Assembly (NCBI GenBank): GCA_965263375.1
Contig: OZ253669.1
Location: 620,001 to 684,000, forward strand
From: JAJFFW01 sp965263375
GTDB lineage: Bacteria; Pseudomonadota; Alphaproteobacteria; Caulobacterales; Parvularculaceae
Length of the DNA: 64,000 bases
Direction: 5' to 3'
In this document: piece by piece, positions 31,327 to 39,463 of the stretch
Layout of the letters: each line of letters opens with the position of its first letter
Numbering within the stretch: position 1 is the stretch's first letter
Notes under the pieces: model-generated
The model's database searches: none
Seen by the model: the letters and a program-made list of their open reading frames with translations, nothing else
Told to the model about the DNA's origin: nothing
Position numbers and translations under genes: made by a program

Positions 31327-31769
31327 GCGATAAACTGGTCCTTACTCTAGAAACTGGTCCTGTTACGATTGAAACTTTTTCTGATAAGGCGCCTAAACAC
31401 GTTGCTCAGATCAAGCGTTTGGCTGAAGAAGGCTTTTACGATGGGCTGACCCTGCATCGTGTCATCGACGGCTTTATGGCCCAAATGGGCTGCCCTATTG
31501 GCAACGGCACTGGTGGTTCGGGAACCAATATTGATGCGGAGTTTAATGATGTCAGCCACCAGCGCGGCGTGGTTTCTATGGCCCGGGCGCAAGACCCAAA
31601 TAGCGCCGACAGCCAATTCTTTATTTGCTTTGATGACGCCTCTTTCTTGGACGGTCAGTATACGGCTTGGGGAAAGGTCGTTGACGGCATGGAAAATGTT
31701 GATGCGGTTGAATTTGGCGAACCGCCAGCTAGCCCAACTAAAATAGTAAGCTTTCGCGCGGCTGAATAG
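31323..31769 (+). CDS. ppiB: Cytosolic cyclophilin peptidyl-prolyl isomerase
   Basis: A 148-residue single-domain cyclophilin without a signal peptide. The motifs LHRVIDGFMAQMGCPIGNGTGGSG, GVVSMARAQDPNSADSQFFI and YTAWGKVVDGME cover the active-site Arg, Phe and Gln positions. It pairs with the exported paralogue directly upstream through an ATGA overlap, so the two are coupled versions for two compartments. An intrinsic terminator follows within 25 bases. Confidence 0.93.
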   Translation: MSDKLVLTLETGPVTIETFSDKAPKHVAQIKRLAEEGFYDGLTLHRVIDGFMAQMGCPIGNGTGGSGTNIDAEFNDVSHQRGVVSMARAQDPNSADSQFFICFDDASFLDGQYTAWGKVVDGMENVDAVEFGEPPASPTKIVSFRAAE

Positions 31770-31793
31770 GCTTTGCTAAAAATTCTTAAAGTT

Positions 31794-31821
31794 AAAAAAC
31801 GGCCCCCTAGGGCCGTTTTTT
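31794..31821 (+). terminator. Bidirectional intrinsic terminator between ppiB and the SDR gene
   Basis: A perfect 11-base-pair stem (AAAAAACGGCC with GGCCGTTTTTT, loop CCCTAG) has T-runs on both strands. It lies at the convergence of two genes, and its right arm overlaps the stop codon of the SDR gene. Confidence 0.94.
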
Positions 31822-32695
31822 ATTTCTTTCGCTTGGGAATTTTAAAGCGTTTTGCAATTATCTGATCAACGAGGCGTTTGGGCAGGATCTGGGGCAATAG
31901 CCATCCGGTAACGGGCTCTTTTAAAATAGCATAGCGCGTTTTTACGCGTTTCTTACCCAAGATTTTTGCAACTAACTCCCCAACATCTTCCGCGGGCAGG
32001 CCATTTTCAGCGACAAGGCGCATAGAGTCTTTTAACGTTTCTAAAGCCTCAAAATATTCGGTGTCTTGGTATTGAGAAAGATCAATGACGTCCGCCTTTG
32101 ACCAGATCGGTGTTTTGATGGCGCCGGGGCCAACGGTCACGACATCTATGCCGTGCACGAATAGCTCGCCTCTTAAAGTGTCACTCAAAGCTTCCAAAGC
32201 ATGTTTGGACATCGTATACGGCCCAAAAAAGGGCGACGCGATGCGCCCAGCTAGCGAACTCATATTCACAATACGCCCTGGCTTTCCCTTTAAGGTCCTA
32301 TCGCCCCCCAATAAGGGGATAAACGCTCTGCTGACGTTAATGACGCCAAACAAATTGACGTCAAACTGGTTCTTAATTGCTTCCATTGGCAAATATTGCA
32401 TCGGGCCCGGCACGGCGATGCCAGCATTGTTGACAAGACCATTAAGGGTTTTTCCATCAAGGGCTTTGTGCACTGTTTGGCTCGCCGCGATGATGGTTTC
32501 TTCTTTCGTGACATCCATCAGGATTGGCGTAAACAATTCGCCAAGTTTGCTTTTTATAGCGTTGCCGTCTTCTTCTTTGCGAACGGTCCCAAAAATCCGC
32601 CATCCGCGGGCCGTTAGACTTTCTGCTATGGCGTAACCAATTCCAGAAGAGGCGCCTGTTACAACCGCTGACAGGGATTTCGAAGGGTTTGACAT
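31820..32695 (-). CDS. Short-chain dehydrogenase/reductase (SDR family)
   Basis: A 291-residue classical SDR. The cofactor motif is VVTGASSGIGYAIAESL, NNAG is in LVNNAGIAVPG, the catalytic Ser is in IVNMSSLAG and the Tyr-Lys pair is in YTMSKHALEAL. Residues after the Rossmann loop (GTVRKEEDG) contain Arg, which hints at NADP(H). Its closest style is the retinol-dehydrogenase-like group acting on alcohols or steroids, but the substrate is unknown. I use the ATG at 32695, preceded by AAGGA 8 bases away, rather than a start ten codons upstream. Confidence 0.88.
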   Translation of the reverse strand: MSNPSKSLSAVVTGASSGIGYAIAESLTARGWRIFGTVRKEEDGNAIKSKLGELFTPILMDVTKEETIIAASQTVHKALDGKTLNGLVNNAGIAVPGPMQYLPMEAIKNQFDVNLFGVINVSRAFIPLLGGDRTLKGKPGRIVNMSSLAGRIASPFFGPYTMSKHALEALSDTLRGELFVHGIDVVTVGPGAIKTPIWSKADVIDLSQYQDTEYFEALETLKDSMRLVAENGLPAEDVGELVAKILGKKRVKTRYAILKEPVTGWLLPQILPKRLVDQIIAKRFKIPKRKK

Positions 32696-32763
32696 TGTGT
32701 TGTCCTTGATTTCGCGCGCGGGCATACGGCCCTGTGCTAGCTGGGATACGCATCGGCGCTAAT

Positions 32764-33585
32764 TTAGGATTGGTTTTGAACGCGTGTCACGGCCGCGTAA
32801 AGCGTTATTGCCGCTGCGTTTGAGACGTTAAGACTTTCCATATCGCTTGAGATTGGGATTGCGTAAGTTTCGTCGCAAGTCTGGGCGACGAGTGGGCGTA
32901 ATCCCTTACCCTCGGCGCCGAGTACAATGGTGAGGGGCGCGTGTGGAGGCAAGGCGCTAACGGGCGTTGTCGCCCCGCCATCAAGGCCAGCACAGTGATA
33001 GCCAAGGTTTTGAAGCGCGTCGAGGGCGCGGGCGATATTGACAACACTGACGCAAGGCATGGTCTCAATAGCGCCTGCGGCGGCTTTGGCAAGGGCGCCC
33101 GAAAGAGGCGGTGTGCGCCTGTCTTGTACGATAATGGCGCGAGCCCCAAAGGCAGCGGCGGAGCGGAAGATAGCGCCAATGTTTTGCGGATCCGTAATCT
33201 GGTCCAATACCAGAATGGGCGCCGCCTGATCGGGGTTGGCGCAGACGTCTTTTAAACGCGCGCGGGGCAGCTCGTCCACCTCAAGCGCCAACCCTTGATG
33301 AACCGCATTGCTGGGCAGTAAGGCGTCTATTGCTTCTCCATTGACCTTTGCTGCCTTCCGCAATAAGGCGGCAGGCGCCTCGGTCTCATCTGCCAGCCAC
33401 TTAAGCGCTGCCTCACTGCCAAAAAGCCTGCGAAGAGCGCGGTTTGGGTTTTGTAAGGCGGCAGCCACAGCATGTCGGCCATAAAGCCAAAGCCCCGCAG
33501 AGGGCGCACCGCGCTCTGGTCCGCCTTTTCGGCCAGGACGGGGTGGATTGGCCTTCGTTCGTTTGTTTTTGCGTTCTTTGCTCAT
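32764..33585 (-). CDS. rlmB: 23S rRNA 2'-O-ribose methyltransferase, RlmB/TrmH family
   Basis: A 273-residue SPOUT methyltransferase. It has an N-terminal substrate-binding domain (LYGRHAVAAALQNPNR) and the three trefoil-knot motifs: ILVLDQITDPQNIGAIFRSA, IVLGAEGKGLRPL and IPISSDMESLNVSNAAAI. RlmB methylates G2251 of 23S rRNA. The basic, Pro/Arg-rich first 25 residues suit RNA binding. In many alphaproteobacteria this gene sits next to tRNA-Tyr, as it does here, on the opposite strand. Confidence 0.93.
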   Translation of the reverse strand: MSKERKNKRTKANPPRPGRKGGPERGAPSAGLWLYGRHAVAAALQNPNRALRRLFGSEAALKWLADETEAPAALLRKAAKVNGEAIDALLPSNAVHQGLALEVDELPRARLKDVCANPDQAAPILVLDQITDPQNIGAIFRSAAAFGARAIIVQDRRTPPLSGALAKAAAGAIETMPCVSVVNIARALDALQNLGYHCAGLDGGATTPVSALPPHAPLTIVLGAEGKGLRPLVAQTCDETYAIPISSDMESLNVSNAAAITLYAAVTRVQNQS

Positions 33586-33768
33586 CCGCCATCGCTATCG
33601 CATTTTGCGAACTAGGCAAATGCTCATGCCCGCAAAGTCGCTGAACAGCAGCTTTAAACAAGGCGGTTAGGCGCATTTGGCGCGGATAAATGGTTGCGTC
33701 TTATAGCTGGCGAGGTTATACGACCCGTTCCCTAGCGTTGGCCTGTTTATACTGGTCATCGCCCCGAT

Positions 33769-33854
33769 GGAGGGGTGGGAGAGTGGTTAAATCCAGCAGA
33801 CTGTAAATCTGCCCGCTTCGGCGTACGCTGGTTCGAATCCAGCCCCCTCCACCA
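33769..33854 (+). tRNA. tRNA-Tyr (anticodon GTA), CCA encoded
   Basis: The acceptor stem GGAGGGG pairs with CCCCTCC. The anticodon arm GCAGA-CTGTAAA-TCTGC gives GTA, and a long variable arm (CCGCTTCGGCGTAC) marks a class II tRNA. The T arm GCTGG-TTCGAAT-CCAGC is perfect, and A-CCA follows. The 3' end is the likely integration site for the integrase that starts about 175 bases downstream. Confidence 0.97.
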
Positions 33855-34028
33855 TCGACCTCCATTCGCCCAATTTCAAGACAATGCGCTGATAATAATG
33901 TATAAATCACGATGCCATGGGCGTCAGGGCGTCAGCGCATTTGAGCCGATTTCCAGACTTGTGTCGGTTGTATTGCGCCCAGAATTTAATTTTGGTACAT
34001 TTTTTGGTACATTCTGGGGGATTTGAAT

Positions 34029-34631
34029 ATGCCGGTTAAAGCATTCACCGACCGTTGGTTACGGTCACTTGGTCCATTTGACAGCACTCATGAGTTCGTT
34101 GACCGAGGGTGCCCGAACCTTTGGGTTAGGGTCGGGAAACGGCGCAAGAGTTTCTCTGTTCTAATCGGGCCAGCAACTCATCGCCGAAGGGTTTCTATTG
34201 GTCGATATCCCGAGATTTCAATTACCGAAGCAAGACAAAAGGCCTCCGAACTACTTGCCGATCCGCGCGCCGCAGGGGGCGGTAAGCCGCGGGAGGGTGG
34301 TAAAATTCGAAAGGGCTCTATCCAAGAGCTGTTTGAGTTTGTCGTCGAGGCTATGCAATCCGAGGGAAAGACTGCATCCATCAAAGATTATAATCTTTAT
34401 TTGTTGGAAGGCGCCGATGCGGCGAGCAAGGACTTTGGGCCGGCGACGCTGGCCAGAAACGTCACGCCTGACATGGTGACGGAATGGCTTTCTAAGTTTC
34501 ACAAACGAGGCGCTTCTACCAGGTTACCTCGGGCGATTTTGTCTGCGGCTTTTAATAGGGGCATGAAAGCAGACAATGATCCAACTTCAGCCAAAGATCG
34601 TCGTATTAAGTTTGCACTTGATGCAAATTGA
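34029..34631 (+). pseudogene. Truncated tyrosine integrase (DUF4102-type N-terminus)
   Basis: The first 200 residues of a P4-like integrase are present. They comprise the DUF4102 arm-binding domain (FVDRGCPNLWVRVGKRRKSF, RVSIGRYPEISITEARQKA) and the SAM-like core-binding domain (TPDMVTEWLSKFHKRG, LPRAILSAAFNRGMKADN). The catalytic domain with the R-H-R-Y residues is missing. The reading frame hits a TGA supplied by the left end of the IS3 element. Normal length is about 400 residues. Its position just after tRNA-Tyr on the same strand is classic for an integrated island. It can no longer excise that island by itself. Confidence 0.9.
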
Positions 34632-34690
34632 CCCGACCCCTTTGAACGCAGCCGATTTGAAGTAGTACAAATTAGCAAAGGAGACGTTCA

Positions 34691-34963
34691 ATGTCTGGGA
34701 AGAGATACGGGCCGGAAGAGGCCATCAACAAATTACGTGAAGCCGATATTCTGTTGGGCCAGGGTAAAACAGTTGGCGAAGTGATCCGTCAGCTCGGTGT
34801 GAATAAAGTGACTTACTACAGGTGGCGCCGAGAGTTTGGCGGCATGAAAGTCGAACAGGCGAAACGGCTGAAGGAACTGGAAAAAGAAAATGGCCGGTTG
34901 AAGCGTCTTCTGGCTGACGCCGAACTCGATAAAGCGATCCTCAAGGAAGCCGCGTCGGGGTGA
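34691..34963 (+). CDS. IS3-family OrfA, HTH transposase subunit
   Basis: A 90-residue protein with an IS3/IS911 helix-turn-helix (TVGEVIRQLGVNKVTYYRWRREFGG) and a C-terminal leucine zipper (LKELEKENGRLKRLLADAELD). It binds the terminal repeats. AAGGAGA precedes the ATG by about 6 bases. It ends with TGA directly against the orfB frame, and both are in the same reading frame, which is not the usual overlapping -1 layout of IS3 elements. Confidence 0.92.
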   Translation: MSGKRYGPEEAINKLREADILLGQGKTVGEVIRQLGVNKVTYYRWRREFGGMKVEQAKRLKELEKENGRLKRLLADAELDKAILKEAASG

Positions 34964-34977
34964 TTGAATTCAATCAC
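34960..34977 (+). promoter_or_regulatory. 18-bp perfect palindrome at the orfA/orfB stop codon
   Basis: GTGATTGAATTCAATCAC can form a 7-bp hairpin with an AATT loop. The orfA TGA lies in its left arm and the possible orfB TTG start next to it. It may influence recoding or re-initiation; this is inference. Confidence 0.45.
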
Positions 34978-35878
34978 GGTAGGGCCTTCACGCAAACGCG
35001 ACTTTATTGAACATGCTTGCGATAAGCTCGGCGTCTCAGAACGCCGGGCTTGTCGCCTGCTCAAGCAACATCGTTCAACGCAGTGGCGTAAACCGCAAAA
35101 AGTTGACGATGAAGATGCGCTGACCATCGCCATTATTGAGCTGGCGAGCATCTATGGCCGCTATGGCTACAAGCGGATTACGGCGTTGCTGAAAGCAATT
35201 GGCTGGCATGTGAACCACAAACGCGTGGCGCGTATCTGGAAGCGTGAAGGCCTGAAAGTTCCTAAAAAACAGCCCAAACGCGGCAGGCTATGGCTGAATG
35301 GCGGGTCGTGCGTTCGCTTGCGGCCGCAACACCGCAACCATGTTTGGAGTTATGATTTCGTGCAGGATAAAACCCGCGACGGGAAGAAGTTCCGCATGCT
35401 CACCGTCATTGATGAGTTCACCCGCGAATGTCTGGCAATTACTGTCGCACGGCGGCTGAACAGTCAGGACGTTCTTGATGTTCTGGCCGATCTGATGACG
35501 ACGCGCGGCGTCCCCGATCACATTCGTTCAGATAACGGCGGCGAATTCCGGGCCAAAGCGGTACAGAAACTACTCGGCAAAGTCGGCGTGAAAACCCTTT
35601 ACATAGAACCGGGTTCGCCATGGGAAAACGGATACAATGAATCTTTCAATGGCCGATTGCGTGACGAGTGCTTAAACGTGGAGCTTTTCAATAATTTGAT
35701 GGAGGCCAAAATCATCATTGAGCAATGGCGTGTCCGATACAACACAATCCGTCCGCATTCAGCCTTGCAGTACAAACCGCCAGCGCCGGAAACATTAAAC
35801 CCGGCCGATCTGGCTCCCGCTATTTGGCAGCTCCCGCCAGACCGGCCTTCCATCGAAAGCAATAGTATGGTTGCATAG
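34964..35878 (+). CDS. IS3-family OrfB, DDE transposase
   Basis: A 304-residue integrase-core transposase. It has an HTH_21 segment (YGRYGYKRITALLKAIGWHVNHKRVARIWK) and a DDE domain with Asp in VWSYDFVQDKT, Asp in HIRSDNGGEF and Glu in NGYNESFNGRLRDE. The family-typical YNTIRPHSALQYKPPAPE closes it. No ATG is near the beginning; translation would have to start at the TTG immediately after the orfA stop, or arise by reading through that TGA. All catalytic residues are intact, so the element may still be active. Confidence 0.93.
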   Translation: MNSITVGPSRKRDFIEHACDKLGVSERRACRLLKQHRSTQWRKPQKVDDEDALTIAIIELASIYGRYGYKRITALLKAIGWHVNHKRVARIWKREGLKVPKKQPKRGRLWLNGGSCVRLRPQHRNHVWSYDFVQDKTRDGKKFRMLTVIDEFTRECLAITVARRLNSQDVLDVLADLMTTRGVPDHIRSDNGGEFRAKAVQKLLGKVGVKTLYIEPGSPWENGYNESFNGRLRDECLNVELFNNLMEAKIIIEQWRVRYNTIRPHSALQYKPPAPETLNPADLAPAIWQLPPDRPSIESNSMVA

Positions 35879-35990
35879 AAGGTGGCTGCGCCATCGGGGT
35901 TTCGTCATAGCATAATTTACCCGGACTGTAATGAAATTGGCGCTTTAGTAAGGTGGTGTCTCGTCGTGCAGAATTATATCTTTGACATAA

Positions 35991-36199
35991 TGGAAACGGA
36001 ACCGCCTGTGCCTGGCTCAAATTTAGATATTTCCACTGTGCGTAAAATCATGCATGATAGCTATGCTGATGCTTTAAATGAAGCAAACCTTAAAGGTATG
36101 CAGTTGGCATATAAAGACATACTTGAAGATATAAATGATATGGACCAGCTTCAGCGTGAAGAGTTATCAAGGAGGTTGAAGGAAAATTATCATCCATAG
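35991..36199 (+). CDS. Small hypothetical protein
   Basis: A 69-residue acidic, helical protein (METEPPVPGSNLD at the start, KENYHP at the end). I do not recognise it. It starts about 85 bases inside the DNA flanking the IS3 element and lies in the AT-rich island segment upstream of the first Rhs cassette. Such short orphan genes beside Rhs ends are often leftover immunity or linker pieces. A second frame that overlaps its end (36160-36294) could be its continuation after a frameshift. Confidence 0.4.
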
Positions 36200-36294
36200 A
36201 GAAGCTATCTTCTTATGGTGACGCGGTGTCACGTGTGGCTAGTCGTGTTAATGCGGTTAGTAGGCATGCCAATAACAGGAAGTGTCTAGGATGA
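36160..36294 (+). pseudogene. C-terminal fragment of an unknown gene, coupled to the next gene
   Basis: This frame has no start codon worth trusting, yet reads smoothly (SSIEKLSSYGDAVSRVASRV) and ends in a TGA that overlaps the ATG of the following membrane protein gene as ATGA. Such coupling suggests it is the tail of a real gene whose front was lost or shifted, perhaps a toxin tip or the continuation of the 69-residue protein before it. Confidence 0.35.
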
Positions 36295-36635
36295 AACCGG
36301 CCATCGATAATTTAGAGAAAGAAGGGTTTTGGCTGACAATTAGAGCTGGCCTATTAAAAGGAATGTTCTATACGACGGCGTCTGCGCTCCTTCTTTCTCA
36401 TCGAGAACCATTAATACCAGTACCGATTATCGCGATTTTAGTTTTAGCTATAGCTGTCTTTCTACAATATCACTGGATTTACCGAAAGAATATCGAAAAT
36501 CACCGCATTATGATAAAGAGGTTTGGCGATGATTATGTCAGAGACCTCGAGACCGCACTAGACGAAATGGGACTTGGCCGCATGTTTGAAAAGTCTTGGT
36601 TTATAAAGCGATATAAGGAACATTGGGACATCTAG
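36291..36635 (+). CDS. Small membrane protein, possible orphan immunity protein
   Basis: A 114-residue protein with two hydrophobic segments (about residues 20-36 and 42-60, PVPIIAILVLAIAVFLQYHWIY). A basic cytosolic tail of about 55 residues ends KEHWDI. No family is recognised. It overlaps the end of a fragmentary upstream frame and is followed by an inverted repeat and a decapitated Rhs gene. The position and type fit an immunity protein to a membrane-active toxin that has lost its toxin, but this is only inference. Confidence 0.45.
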   Translation: MKPAIDNLEKEGFWLTIRAGLLKGMFYTTASALLLSHREPLIPVPIIAILVLAIAVFLQYHWIYRKNIENHRIMIKRFGDDYVRDLETALDEMGLGRMFEKSWFIKRYKEHWDI

Positions 36636-36639
36636 AGCA

Positions 36640-36669
36640 GGGTTCTTTTTTCCACTGAAAATAGAACCC
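36640..36669 (+). repeat. Inverted repeat upstream of the first Rhs fragment
   Basis: GGGTTCT and AGAACCC, with further T/A pairing inside, can form a hairpin of about ten base pairs. It lacks a clean T-run, so it may be a recombination scar or a weak terminator. Confidence 0.4.
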
Positions 36670-36676
36670 CACCTGA

Positions 36677-38173
36677 GCGCCTGACGAAGTTTTCTCGTTC
36701 GCCTATAACCCAGCTGGGCAGATCACGCAGCAGTCAACAGCGAATAATGCTGAGCCTTATGCATATACCCCTGCGCAGAATGGGACTGACACCTTCTCGG
36801 TCAACGGTCTAAACCAGCTAACCGGCTCTGATTTTGCTTATGACGGTCAAGGCAATATGACCGCCGATGGCGCGGCGTCATACACTTACGATGCTGACGG
36901 ACGAATGGTCTCCGCCACGGTCAATGGTCAGACAACGACCTTCACCTACGATCCAGCGGGGCGTCTTGATAAGATCACGGCGCCCGGCAATAGCGTCACG
37001 CAATTCCAATATGACGGCGCGGATCTAATCGCCGAATATGACGGCAGCGGTAACGTTTTACGCCGTTATGTTCACGGGCCGGGCGTTGACGAGCCGCTGG
37101 TTTGGCTAGAGGGTTCTGGTACATCCAATAAAAGCTGGATGGTCTCTGACCCCCGCGGCTCTGTTATCGCAACAACCGATGGCAGCGGTAACGCCACGGC
37201 GAATAATTACGACGCTTACGGCGTACCCGGCGGCGCGAACCAAGGGCGCTTTCAATATACCGGCCAAGCGTGGATCGGCGAAGGCGGCGTTAATCTCTAT
37301 CACTATAAAGCGCGCGCCTATAACCCCTATCTCGCCCGCTTTATGCAGCCGGACCCCATCGGCTATGGCGACGGCATGAATATGTACGCCTACGTTGGAA
37401 ATGATCCGATTAATGGGATAGATCCGAGTGGATTATGTGAGTATAGTGGTGGGTGCATTACTGTCACTGCTGGCGGTGGAAACAACTCTAATAACTCTAG
37501 CGGTCCGTTTCTTCGCTTTGGTGACTTCGGTATTGGACAAGGGCCTGGCTGGGACATCGACATCACCTCCCTTGACCGCCAAGATGATGAGGTGGACGAA
37601 TGCGAGGCCAGCGGCGGGGTCTATGATTTCAATGGAGGTGGGTGCCTTACGGCTGTAGCGCCTGCAACTCCCTGTGCTAATGCGCCAACGAGTGAAATCT
37701 GTCTTCCTACAGTTCTTAATGGGGCATTTAGTGGGCCGACAGGCCCAAATCGTTCGCAACAGCTCATTAATTTTGGCATCGACGTGGCAAGCGCCGTCCT
37801 CATCGCGTTTGACATTGCTAATACGGCTGCAGGTCTTACCGCAGGGCCGGACGCTGTCTTCCTTGCGGCAGGCCTGCAGGGCGCGAAGTTTTCGAGAAAT
37901 AAGGCCCACCATATATTCAGCAATCCAAAACACCAACTAGACCCGCTTTTAGGAAAATTTAATGGAAATCAAGACGCTGCTTTTTCAGCACTACAATCTT
38001 CAGCTAACCAAGCCTTGTCACGTGGTCTCATCACTACTGGCCCTAGAGGAATACTGCCTTCTGCGGGACCGGTGGTAAATGTTAGGGGAGTGCCAGTGCA
38101 GTTGTCTGGTGGCCGTGTTATTGGTGGTCAAGTACATATAGGCTCTGCTAGTGGTGTTATTAGGTTGCCTTAG
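36677..38173 (+). pseudogene. Orphan Rhs C-terminal cassette 1: YD-repeat end plus toxin tip
   Basis: The frame opens right after a stop at 36674 without a start codon, so it is the decapitated end of an Rhs protein. It holds YD repeats (DGQGNMTADGAASYTYDADGR, FTYDPAGRLDKIT) and the Rhs core end (LYHYKARAYNPYLARFMQPDPIGYGDG, NMYAYVGNDPINGIDPSGL). A variable tip of about 245 residues follows the core. The tip ends with NKAHHIFSNPKHQLDPLLG and a Gly/Val beta-rich tail (VVNVRGVPVQLSGGRVIGGQV). The His-His-containing motif looks like a small RNase or nuclease toxin of the polymorphic type. The class is inferred, not established. An in-frame ATG at 36857 is internal to the repeats. Confidence 0.8.
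37214..37635 (+). repeat. Direct repeat copy 1: Rhs core end and linker
   Basis: About 420 bases from CTTACGGCGTACCCGGCGG through the linker ending near VYDFN are nearly identical to 39051-39463, apart from a short variable stretch right after DPSGL. The homology provides a substrate for swapping toxin tips between cassettes. Confidence 0.9.
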
Positions 38174-38207
38174 TATTCTAGCTAGCGAAACGGGAGGCTT
38201 TAGAGTC

Positions 38208-38561
38208 ATGGAACTTACGCCATTAGAAACAGCGATATTGAATCGATTACACAAGCGATATGAAGACTATAATTTTCCAGCGGCCAAGAACGTCCATGTT
38301 TTATCACGCACTAATACTGGCGCTGGGAGGTTTACGAGCCTTATTTGTAACACGCAAGTTAATTTGCCAGATGGTCTGTATGGGAATGGTGACTACTCAT
38401 ACATACAAATGGATTGTCAAGGCGACTACTTGCAGTTCACGGTTCTACTAGAAAGCCATAAGGTGATTCAAATTGAGCTTTCAACGATAGGTAATGACGA
38501 TTGGGACGGAGTGGAGCGGAACTGGCGCTTTGCTGAAGAACTGAATCTGCAGATAAAATAA
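38208..38561 (+). CDS. Likely immunity protein for Rhs tip 1
   Basis: A 117-residue, mildly acidic protein (MELTPLETAILNRLHKRYEDYN start, then alternating beta segments) with no signal or membrane segment. It begins 35 bases after the Rhs stop with GGGAGG about 12 bases upstream of the ATG, the usual toxin-immunity spacing. No family is recognised. Assignment as immunity rests on position, size and the cytosolic character expected for protection against a nuclease toxin. The IS256 remnant begins directly after its stop. Confidence 0.6.
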   Translation: MELTPLETAILNRLHKRYEDYNFPAAKNVHVLSRTNTGAGRFTSLICNTQVNLPDGLYGNGDYSYIQMDCQGDYLQFTVLLESHKVIQIELSTIGNDDWDGVERNWRFAEELNLQIK

Positions 38562-38985
38562 CCGCGACACCGTAAAGCTCCTTCAAATGGCCTTGTATCT
38601 CGCGCACCGACATGCCGCGCGCATACATCGAAATGACCTTGTCGTCGAAACCATCAATCCGCGTCTGACCCTTCTTCACAAGCTGCGGTTCAAAAGAACC
38701 AGCCCGGTCTCGGGGAACCGCAATATCAACTTCGCCGTCTTCCGATTTTACCGTCTTTTTCGAGGCGCCGTTGCGGCTGTTCCCGCTACCGTGGCCAGCT
38801 CGATCACACTTTTCATAGCCAAGGTGATCGCTCAGCTCCGCGCCAAGCGCCTTTTCGATCATCCGTTTCTTGAGCGCTTTGAATATTCCGTCAGGCCCGA
38901 GAAGATCCTCCGGCTTTTCGTAATCTTTCAGAAGTTCTTCGAGAACTTCGTCGGAAATATCAGGCGTTTTCGTCATCTCGGTCAT
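38562..38985 (-). pseudogene. IS256-family transposase, N-terminal fragment
   Basis: About 140 residues of a mutator-type transposase remain: MTEMTKTPDISDEVLEELLKD, GIFKALKKRMIEKALGAELSDHLGY, then VPRDRAGSFEPQLVKKGQTR and ISMYARGMSVREIQGHLKELYGV. The sequence breaks there, before the DDE catalytic part, and runs out of homology into the immunity-gene flank. It cannot be active. Confidence 0.88.
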
Positions 38986-39050
38986 CCGTCGCTCCTTCAA
39001 GCATAGCATGCCGGTGTTCAACGATTACACAAAATCTCTGACACTTCCTA
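38562..39050 (-). mobile_element. IS256-family remnant
   Basis: The right part of an IS256 element is present, on the minus strand, with its outer end (reads inward GGAAGTGTCAGAGATTTTGT) at about 39050. The rest of the element, including two thirds of the transposase, is missing at the left border, which abuts the immunity gene. The outer end abuts the second Rhs repeat exactly where homology with cassette 1 begins. Confidence 0.8.
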
Positions 39051-39463
39051 CTTACGGCGTACCCGGCGGCGCAAACCAAGGGCGGTTCCAATACACCGGC
39101 CAAGCGTGGATCGGTGAAGGCGGCGTTAATCTCTATCACTATAAAGCGCGCGCCTATAACCCCTATATCGGTCGCTTTATGCAGCCGGATCCCATCGGCT
39201 ATGGCGACGGCATGAATATGTACGCCTATGTTGGCAATGATCCGGTGAATGGGGTGGATCCAAGTGGGTTACAAGAGGATGTGATTGTTGTTATTGCCGA
39301 CGGTGGAAACAACTCTAATAACTCTAGCGGTCCGTTTCTTCGCTTTGGTGACTTCGGTATTGGACAAGGGCCTGGCTGGGATACCGACATCAACTTCCTT
39401 GACCGCCAAGATGATGAAGTGGACGAATGCGAGGCCAGCGGCGGGGTCTATGAATTCAATACA
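39051..39463 (+). repeat. Direct repeat copy 2: Rhs core end and linker
   Basis: Matches 37214-37635 closely, differing by a 9-base shorter segment just after DPSGL (QEDVIVVIADGG against CEYSGGCITVTAGGG). It starts exactly where the IS256 end stops. Confidence 0.9.

Larger units (their letters stand above)
34629..35907 (+). mobile_element. IS3-family insertion sequence (IS407-like group)
   Basis: About 1.28 kb with orfA and orfB and imperfect terminal inverted repeats. The left end begins TGACCCGACCCC and the right end, read inward, TGACGAAACCCC; both then carry CGCAGCC. No flanking target duplication is visible (AAAT on the left, TAGC on the right), so the element probably took part in a deletion that removed the rest of the integrase gene. 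Confidence 0.88.

Noticed and set aside
36857..38173. Treating the first Rhs end as a complete gene with ATG 36857
   Set aside because: YD-repeat coding continues upstream of that ATG to a stop at 36674, so the ATG is internal to a truncated gene.
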